Notes under the pieces: model-generated
Databases searched by the model: none
What the model was told of the DNA's origin: nothing
Seen by the model: the letters and a program-made list of their open reading frames with translations, nothing else
Program-made: the position numbers and the translations under genes
From: a virus
Strand: one strand, 5' to 3'
Length of the DNA: 33,038 nt
Virus record (IMG/VR): IMGVR_UViG_3300042502_000267
Coordinates: 1 to 33,038 of that record
Part shown: one piece after another, positions 28,207 through 33,038 of the stretch
How positions within the stretch are numbered: the first letter of the stretch is position 1
Layout: every line of letters begins with the position of its first letter

Positions 28207-29061
28207 TTAAGCTGCAGCCGCAGTATCGCGTGCAGTGATTTTGACAATACCCTCAACGTCAATCGCTACAGAGCCGGCAGAGAACAGAGCATTCACAAGG
28301 TAGCTCGTTTTCTCGGGGATGTAGTTGATTTCAGTCTTGGGGGCGATACCTTCAGCGTAGCCAACAGAGTCTTTGTGGAATGCAAACAAGACTCGGTCGT
28401 TGGAGCCGTCCAGTATCAAACCACCTTCGGTGCGGTCGCCCATTACATGGAATGTGAAGCCCATGAATTGGTTGATCTCACCTTGCACCAGAGCCTTGAC
28501 CGTGTTGAAGTCCGAGCTGGTGACTGAGGTTTGCTCCAACATCGCGGCCAAAGAGTTGGCATGGATGATGATGTGGCGACCATCAGACGGCACGTTCTTC
28601 GTGTTCAAGATTTTGGCAGCCTCGCGCAGCTTGGAGATATTCATGTTGGTGTTTGCGCCACCAATTGAATTCGCCACGGTGCCGGTGCTTGATGCAGCGG
28701 TAAGCGCGTCCAAGATCAGTTGATCCTGGCGGCGACCGATTGCATTGCCGACCACTTGGACAAGCTCGGAGCGCTCGTCAAAGTTGACCTTCTGCTGAGA
28801 GAAGATGTCCGAATACTCAGCAGCGTTGAAATCACTCATCGTGCAGGTAACGGTGGAGAACCCGACATTCATCGGGGTGACATCGGTTTGGCTGACGCGA
28901 GCAGTTGCGACACCTTTCCCGACTTTGGGGAACTTGACAGTGGAGCCTTCGACACCACGACGCTGACGCACAGCACCCACCAGCATTGCTTTGCCCTGGT
29001 AAGCCTGTTTGACCTCAGCATCGAACAGCGTCACAAAGGCGTTGGATAGAGAAACGCTCAT
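28207..29061 (-). CDS. Major capsid protein (HK97-type fold)
   Basis: 284 residues. The N-terminal arm (MSVSLSNAFVTLFDAEVKQAYQGKAML) is followed by the E-loop/long-helix region with PKVGKGVATARVSQTDVTPM and EYSDIFSQQKVNFDERSELVQVV. The A-domain holds VPSDGRHIIIHANSLAAMLEQ and FMGFTFHVM. It ends in a short Ala tail. The layout fits HK97-fold coat proteins of small podoviruses. It has its own candidate promoter and lies just after a strong terminator, so its expression is probably separated from that of the scaffold and portal. Confidence 0.91.
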   Translation of the reverse strand: MSVSLSNAFVTLFDAEVKQAYQGKAMLVGAVRQRRGVEGSTVKFPKVGKGVATARVSQTDVTPMNVGFSTVTCTMSDFNAAEYSDIFSQQKVNFDERSELVQVVGNAIGRRQDQLILDALTAASSTGTVANSIGGANTNMNISKLREAAKILNTKNVPSDGRHIIIHANSLAAMLEQTSVTSSDFNTVKALVQGEINQFMGFTFHVMGDRTEGGLILDGSNDRVLFAFHKDSVGYAEGIAPKTEINYIPEKTSYLVNALFSAGSVAIDVEGIVKITARDTAAAA

Positions 29062-29200
29062 TTGATTACCTCATTCGGTTGATTGATCAGGGTTGTCGCG
29101 TCGGTGAGCCGGTAATCCGGGCCTGTGCTTGCTGCTTACGGCAGCCGCTCGTCAGCATCCGCTGCGGTTGGGGGTCGGTTTCCCGGTGGGCCTTGGCCAG

Positions 29201-29228
29201 ATTGTATGGTTTTTTTACAACAGTGCAA
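29201..29228 (-). promoter_or_regulatory. Candidate capsid promoter
   Basis: On the minus strand TTGCAC (29223-29228) and TACAAT (29201-29206) are 16 nt apart. They lie directly after the terminator and about 135 nt before the capsid start. The -35 box is within a flanking inverted repeat, which suggests a repressor- or activator-controlled late promoter. Confidence 0.45.
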
Positions 29229-29249
29229 TAGGGGGGCTTGACTGTTGTA
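29216..29249. repeat. 9-bp perfect inverted repeat around the capsid promoter
   Basis: TACAACAGT (29216-29224) and ACTGTTGTA (29241-29249) are perfect inverted repeats with 16 nt between. The similarity continues imperfectly into the flanking A/T runs. Half-site spacing near one and a half to two helical turns fits a dimeric or tetrameric DNA-binding protein. Confidence 0.6.
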
Positions 29250-29250
29250 C

Positions 29251-29276
29251 AAAAAAGACCCAGCCGAAGCTGGGTC
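29251..29276 (-). terminator. Strong leftward intrinsic terminator
   Basis: On the minus strand GACCCAGC-TTCG-GCTGGGTC gives a perfect 8-bp stem with a UUCG tetraloop, followed by six T residues. It lies 40 nt after the scaffold gene stop and ends leftward transcription of the portal/scaffold operon before the capsid gene. The plus strand lacks a T-run, so it acts one way only. The rest of 29062-29316 holds the candidate promoter and leader; I see no gene in it. Confidence 0.88.
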
Positions 29277-29316
29277 AAATGGCAACTGCTGCAAGCAGTT
29301 TGGAGAAAACTCTGGA

Positions 29317-30093
29317 TTATTTGGCAAACTGGTGGAACATCCGCTCCACTTTTTGGCGGTATGCGGGATCCTTCTGGTACTTCGGGTCGCCCACCATGGC
29401 GTACAACTCTTCCTTGCTTGGCGTGCCCTCAAGCTGGACAGACTCGATGGGCACCCGTCCCTCGTAGGATTCTCGCACCTTCATCAGCGCAGTGATGCCG
29501 CGAGCGGTGCCGCCCATGATCTTGAACTCCTCAAAGTCGTCTTTGGACCAAACGCCCTTGTTGACCAAGCCGCGAGCCCAGTCAACCATGCCGTTGACAA
29601 TTGCGCCGCCGTTGGGGCCGAGCTGCTTCATCTCGACAGCCGGATCAACCATGTCGCCCTGCATCACTTCCTTGGCCTGGGTCTGCAGGTTGGTGACTAG
29701 GTCGTCAAAGGCAGCCTGGGACAGACCGTTGTTCTTTGCCCAGCCCGTCAGGGTGGTGGCAATGGGGTTGGTTTCGGCCTCCTCGCCAAAGGCTTTGAGG
29801 TCGTACTTGCCATCGGCTGGGGCTTTGTGCTTGCCCTGGCTGATCTGCTTGCGCAGGTCTGACCAGCTCTTGGCAATGCCCTCCAGGTCGGGCTCGTTGG
29901 AGTCCTTCTTCCAGAAGTTCTCGGGCCAGAAGTCTGGCCGCTCCAGGGGGTCATCCGGTTCCGGTGCGCTTGGGTCTGCAGCCCTGTGGCTGATCTCTGC
30001 CGCTTGTGTGTTTTCTGGTTTGGTGTCGTCAGTCACTTGCACGTTGTCAAGTAGGCCGGTTCCACCGGGCTCGACGGTTGCTGTGTCGGTCAT
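29317..30093 (-). CDS. Capsid assembly scaffolding protein
   Basis: 258 residues, acidic and helical. The N-terminus is Thr/Pro/Glu-rich (TDTATVEPGGTGLLDN; APEPDDPLERPDFWPENFWKKDSN). The middle (WSDLRKQISQGKHKAPADGKYDLKAFGE...) and the ending basic helix (PKYQKDPAYRQKVERMFHQFAK), which likely contacts the coat protein, match podovirus scaffold proteins. It lies between portal and capsid genes, as T7 gp9 does. The start overlaps the 87-aa gene stop as ATGA. Confidence 0.86.
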   Translation of the reverse strand: MTDTATVEPGGTGLLDNVQVTDDTKPENTQAAEISHRAADPSAPEPDDPLERPDFWPENFWKKDSNEPDLEGIAKSWSDLRKQISQGKHKAPADGKYDLKAFGEEAETNPIATTLTGWAKNNGLSQAAFDDLVTNLQTQAKEVMQGDMVDPAVEMKQLGPNGGAIVNGMVDWARGLVNKGVWSKDDFEEFKIMGGTARGITALMKVRESYEGRVPIESVQLEGTPSKEELYAMVGDPKYQKDPAYRQKVERMFHQFAK

Positions 30094-30353
30094 AGTTTCC
30101 TTGCTGAGTTGATCCGTACCTCGATGTCCCTCACCACCGTCCTCTGCCCTTCGGCAAAGAAGGCATATGAGGGGTCAGTGCCCGGCACGGCGATGGGCAC
30201 ATTCACATACATGTCGCGCAGCCACTGCAGCAGCTTCTGGCCGTCTTCAGAGCCAAACACCCGCAGGGTCAGCTTGGCCAAATCCTCGCGCTTTTGGTCA
30301 ACCTCACGGATGTCGGAGGTGTCGCCAATGGCGTTGATCTCGTCCCAGCTCAT
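30090..30353 (-). CDS. 87-aa Bbp19-like phage protein
   Basis: A charged N-terminus (MSWDEINAIGDTSDIREVDQKRED) is followed by TLRVFGSEDGQKLLQWLRDMY and an end AFFAEGQRTVVRDIEVRINSA. The pattern 'FGSxDGxxxLxxLR...EGxRxxVxxIxxxI' fits the small Bbp19-type domain found next to portal and scaffold genes in podoviruses such as the Bordetella phages. Its function is not established to my knowledge. Both joints are ATGA overlaps. Confidence 0.72.
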   Translation of the reverse strand: MSWDEINAIGDTSDIREVDQKREDLAKLTLRVFGSEDGQKLLQWLRDMYVNVPIAVPGTDPSYAFFAEGQRTVVRDIEVRINSARKL

Positions 30354-31969
30354 GCTGGCATCCCTTGCGGCGCTGGCAGCGCCTGCATACCAGCGCCAGC
30401 CTGGGCCTGCATGGCCATGGCCTGGGCGATGGCTTGCTGCTGCTGCTGGTTCTTCATCTCTTCCATGAGCACGGCACGCTCGGCGGCGGTGTTGCGCACG
30501 GCTGCTGGCACGCCCAGCTTGTCGGCCAAGTAATCCACTAGCACATCGGTCTTGATGGCGAGCTGGCCATCGGTGCCCAGGCTCTGGCTGATCTGCATGT
30601 ACTGCATGATCGCGTTGACCTCTTCCATGTTCTGGGCCATGGCCAGCGGTGCCACCGGGGTGACCTTGACCTCCAGCCCATTGACCCGCAGCGGCATGTC
30701 GATCAAGCCGCGCTCGTCCATGACCTCCAGGATCTTGGCGGTGACCGGGATCATGGTTTCGTTGATCAGTCGGCCAAAGGCAGAGCCCAGGTTCTGGGCC
30801 AGCTCCTTCATGCGCTCGACGATCTCGGTGGCCGACCGGGCGCTCATGTTGTCGGGCGGCAGCGACTCGTCCAGCAGGATCCGCTTGACGTTGGAGCGCA
30901 GGTCGTTGATCACCAACTGGCTGACGTTGAAGTCGCCAGACCGTGGCAGGGGCAGCAGTGCTGGGCCTTGTGAGCCGCCATTGCGTGCCACGGGGATGAT
31001 GGCACCCGGCACGATCTTGACCGTGTTGGGATTGAGCACCCCGTCATCGGCTGCGGTGTAGACACCCGCCACGGCCAGCGATGCGTTCTTGAGCAGCAGC
31101 TCGATGGTCTTGTTCAGCGTCTTGATGTCTGGCAGGGCGGTCATCAGGGGGCCACGGCCATAGATCTCGCCTGCCACTTTCATGTAGCGCGAGATCACCC
31201 AGGGACTCATCTTGCGGCGGCGGTAGACCAGCTCGTCCTTGGAAGTCTTGTCAATAACGTGGTAGCAGTAGTCGCCACGCTTGTGGTCGTAGATGGTGGC
31301 CTCCAGCAGCTCGATGTCATCGGTCGGCTTTTGCTCAATGCGCCGAGCCATGTCGTCGGGGATCTTGGCATCGGGCCACTGGCGCTGAATGCTCTCGCCC
31401 TTCATCCTCATGCGCCGGTAGACGTTGTCCACCTGACCGTTGGCTCCCTCCTCGTAACTCACCAGGAACAGCGGCACGGGGATGAAGTTGAGCGGGGAAA
31501 CATCGTCGCCGGGTTGCACCATCATGCAAGCGGTGCCGACCGCCAGATCCAGCAAGAACTCGCCCATGGCGATGTCGAAGTTGGACTGGTTGAGCATGGT
31601 GAACATCTTGTCCTGGTAGACCTCCAGGATGGCTTGCGCCTGTTGCTTGCGATCTGCCGGGATGTCCGAGCCAGCCTCCAGCTTGGCCCATTTACGCTGT
31701 GGCGGGAAAACAACAGACTGCAAACGATTGGCAAAACGCTGGGTGGAGTTGATGGCGGTCGAGTCAAAGACCCGCATCATCTTCTTGGAGCCGGTGGCGC
31801 CACCTTCCCACACGCCGTAGAGCTGGCGTTGGGGCAGGGCGAACTCGTAGGCGTCCTGGTAGAGCTGTTGGAACTCATCCTTCTTGGCTTGCGCTGACGC
31901 CTGCCGTTTTAGGATCTGGTCAGGTGTCAGGCGCAAACCGCCCGGCGTGGTCTTGTCGTATTCCATCAT
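30350..31969 (-). CDS. Portal protein (head-tail connector, T7 gp8-like)
   Basis: 539 residues, very close to T7 gp8 (536). Visible features: LYQDAYEFALPQRQLYG near residues 39-55, MMRVFDSTAINSTQRFANRLQSVVFPPQRKWAKLEAG near 64-100, a WVISRYMKVAGEIYGRGPLMTALPDI block (about 255-280), and a C-terminal Gln/Ala-rich helix. Two adjacent ATGs (31969, 31966) follow GAAAGG; the first overlaps the upstream stop as ATGA and the second has better spacing. It forms the dodecameric DNA entry ring that engages TerL. Confidence 0.93.
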   Translation of the reverse strand: MMEYDKTTPGGLRLTPDQILKRQASAQAKKDEFQQLYQDAYEFALPQRQLYGVWEGGATGSKKMMRVFDSTAINSTQRFANRLQSVVFPPQRKWAKLEAGSDIPADRKQQAQAILEVYQDKMFTMLNQSNFDIAMGEFLLDLAVGTACMMVQPGDDVSPLNFIPVPLFLVSYEEGANGQVDNVYRRMRMKGESIQRQWPDAKIPDDMARRIEQKPTDDIELLEATIYDHKRGDYCYHVIDKTSKDELVYRRRKMSPWVISRYMKVAGEIYGRGPLMTALPDIKTLNKTIELLLKNASLAVAGVYTAADDGVLNPNTVKIVPGAIIPVARNGGSQGPALLPLPRSGDFNVSQLVINDLRSNVKRILLDESLPPDNMSARSATEIVERMKELAQNLGSAFGRLINETMIPVTAKILEVMDERGLIDMPLRVNGLEVKVTPVAPLAMAQNMEEVNAIMQYMQISQSLGTDGQLAIKTDVLVDYLADKLGVPAAVRNTAAERAVLMEEMKNQQQQQAIAQAMAMQAQAGAGMQALPAPQGMPA

Positions 31970-32127
31970 TTGCCTTTCTTGAGCCTGTTGGCTTCGCTCA
32001 TGGCGATGGCCACGGCTTGATCGCGGCTGGCCACCTTGTCGCCGCTGGAGCTCTTGAGCTTGCCAGCCTTGTACTCGCGCATGACCTTGGCGACCTTGTC
32101 TTGCATTTTTGTCTTCATGTCTTTCAT
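31966..32127 (-). CDS. 53-aa basic protein (DUF6496-like)
   Basis: ATG 32127 to TGA 31966. The sequence MKDMKTKMQDKVAKVMREYKAGKLKSSSGDK continues VASRDQAVAIAMSEANRLKKGK. The pattern 'KVxKVMxEYKxGKLKSxSGxKVxxRxQAxAIAxSEA' is the small basic family I know as DUF6496, seen in phages and bacteria with no assigned function. It lies immediately upstream of the portal with an ATGA overlap. Confidence 0.68.
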   Translation of the reverse strand: MKDMKTKMQDKVAKVMREYKAGKLKSSSGDKVASRDQAVAIAMSEANRLKKGK

Positions 32128-32130
32128 GGC

Positions 32131-32460
32131 TCAGTCCTCATCTTTGTCCATCTTGTACTTGTCCAACAGGTTGCGGCCCTTGGCTGCCAGCCGGGCTGCA
32201 GCGCCAGCAGTGCGCGGCACCGGCTCGCCCCAGGCGTTGGCGGCCAGCGCCAGCCGGGTAGGTTTGCCGTTGTCTCCCACCAGCGGCCCACTTGGGTTGG
32301 TGTAGAAACGGGTCAGGAATGATCCCTTGCGGCGTAGCGCCTGCCCGGTGGGGTTCTTTTGCTTGACACCGGGTTGCAGGTTCTTGCTTTCACCGGAGGA
32401 CTCAAACTTACGTCTACCCTCCTCGGTCAAGCCGCCCTTTGGGTTTTTGTACTTGCTCAA
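32131..32460 (-). CDS. 109-aa basic protein (DUF6321-like), TTG start
   Basis: The only usable start is TTG at 32460, overlapping the 52-aa gene stop as TTGA; no internal ATG exists until the last residues. The protein begins MSKYKNPKGGLTEEGRRKF (initiator shown as Met). It has QPGVKQKNPTGQALRRKGSFLTRFY and then GPLVGDNGKPTRLALAANAWGEPVP, a pattern I associate with DUF6321-type phage proteins. It is strongly basic until an acidic end (DKDED). It is probably a minor virion-assembly or DNA-associated protein. Confidence 0.72.
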   Translation of the reverse strand: MSKYKNPKGGLTEEGRRKFESSGESKNLQPGVKQKNPTGQALRRKGSFLTRFYTNPSGPLVGDNGKPTRLALAANAWGEPVPRTAGAAARLAAKGRNLLDKYKMDKDED

Positions 32461-32615
32461 TTCTTGTCTTTCGACGCCGCCATGTTGTCCACCAAGTTGG
32501 GATAAGGCCGACCTGACTTGGCAGCTCGCCTCATGGCGTTGCGTTTTTGCGCAGGCGACATCTCCTTGGGCTTGCCCAGATCCTTGGGCCTTGGTTTGTC
32601 CCAGACTGCTTTCAT
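32457..32615 (-). CDS. 52-aa basic protein with a GRPYPNLVDN motif
   Basis: ATG 32615 to TGA 32457. MKAVWDKPRPKDLGKPKEMS leads to a Lys/Arg helix, PAQKRNAMRRAAKSGRPYPNLVDNM. I recall short phage proteins ending 'GRPYPNLVDN' next to portal or terminase genes, without a known role. Both joints overlap (ATGA upstream, TTGA downstream). With its two neighbours it forms a run of three small basic proteins before the portal. Confidence 0.66.
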   Translation of the reverse strand: MKAVWDKPRPKDLGKPKEMSPAQKRNAMRRAAKSGRPYPNLVDNMAASKDKN

Positions 32616-33038
32616 GACGGTGCTCCTGCTAATAATGGCCTTGTAGATTTGCGAGACACGGCACCGATCTTGGCGGCGCGGCGCTCGCCGACTTCGCGCT
32701 TCAACACACTCTCGGCCTCAGCCTTCTTGACACCAAACTGCGAGGAATCAAACGCTTCAACGGTCGGAGCGGTTGGGGCTTCTGGCAGGGCAGGGGCGGT
32801 CTCTGTGAACTTGGGTATCGGCTTGGGCGCGTAGTAGGTGAACGCTTCCTGCTCGGTGTCGTAACCCAGCAAGCCAAACAAGCCAAACCTTGGCTTTTTG
32901 ACTTCTTTGTACCCGGTCATCGGCACCACGGGGTTCTTCTCGATGTCGGCCAGGAGCGTGTTGTAGTCGTCCAGCTTTTTCTGATAGGCGGTTTTCTGGG
33001 CCTCGTAGGTCGGCAGCAGCGACTCCTTGTAGGTTGCC
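32612..33038 (-). CDS. Partial protein, N-terminus beyond the window
   Basis: The frame is open without a stop from the window end, so the N-terminus is outside; at least 141 residues are visible. The first visible part is a charged coiled coil (YKESLLPTYEAQKTAYQKKLDDYN), then FGLFGLLGYDTEQEAFTYYAPKPIPKF, a Pro/Ala-rich linker, and a helix (KKAEAESVLKREVGERRAAK) with a basic tail. It resembles minor virion or head-assembly proteins upstream of the portal, but no family is named. The stop overlaps the next start as ATGA. Confidence 0.74.
   Translation of the reverse strand, partial: ATYKESLLPTYEAQKTAYQKKLDDYNTLLADIEKNPVVPMTGYKEVKKPRFGLFGLLGYDTEQEAFTYYAPKPIPKFTETAPALPEAPTAPTVEAFDSSQFGVKKAEAESVLKREVGERRAAKIGAVSRKSTRPLLAGAPS

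Noticed and set aside
1-33038. tRNA, rRNA or T7-type RNA polymerase/DNA polymerase genes
   Set aside because: I looked for cloverleaf elements and polymerase motifs and saw none. Replication functions here are limited to the initiator, resolvase and recombination genes.

Overview
The window is most of a podovirus-type (T7-like architecture) tailed-phage genome, apparently infecting a proteobacterium. A freshwater or soil betaproteobacterium such as a Comamonadaceae relative is my best guess. It rests on the moderately high GC, Shine-Dalgarno-led genes and a modular EPVAW/LYTTPP repeat protein of a kind I associate with phages of Burkholderiales; nothing in the sequence proves it. There are no rRNA, tRNA, CRISPR or insertion-sequence features. 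Both ends are cut inside genes (leftward at 1-81 and leftward at 32612-33038). Almost every gene boundary is a 1-4 nt ATGA/GTGA/TGATG overlap, so the genes form long translationally coupled operons.

Layout. (1) 142-2364, leftward: small and large terminase, preceded by an 85-residue protein with an SSB-like acidic tail. (2) 2717-5957, leftward: an Arc-like ribbon-helix-helix regulator, a small protein, a RuvC-like resolvase, the EPVAW repeat protein, a zinc-ribbon miniprotein, a 75-residue protein and a winged-helix replication initiator. The initiator gene carries an iteron cluster and an AT-rich element inside its own coding sequence, as in lambda O/ori. (3) 5958-6132: a divergent control region with nested inverted repeats. 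(4) 6133-10397, rightward: a recombination operon with a small serine recombinase, several small unknowns, a YqaJ-type exonuclease and a RecT-type annealase. (5) 10372-13216, leftward: a lysis cassette (GH24 endolysin, three-TM-type holin and four other small membrane proteins) plus a small virion-type protein. (6) 13276-33038, leftward: the virion module. In transcription order it runs: small basic proteins, portal, Bbp19-like protein, scaffold, terminator plus candidate promoter, major capsid protein, 93-residue protein, tail tubes A and B, internal/ejection proteins (197, 826, 682 and 956 aa), tail fibre and a small fibre-linked protein.

The main points of interest are: a probable overprinted 62-codon gene (19914-20102) with a perfect Shine-Dalgarno inside the 682-aa ejection protein gene; a lambda-O-like internal origin; a tail fibre that combines a T7-type anchor, an SGNH esterase with an inserted beta domain, a YadA-like repeat roll and an S74-type self-cleaving chaperone; an apparent HhH/DNA-glycosylase-like domain in an ejection protein; and shared regulatory motifs between distant intergenic regions. 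No DNA polymerase, primase, helicase or RNA polymerase gene is present in this window. They may lie outside it, or the phage may rely on the host. The serine recombinase leaves open whether the phage is temperate.
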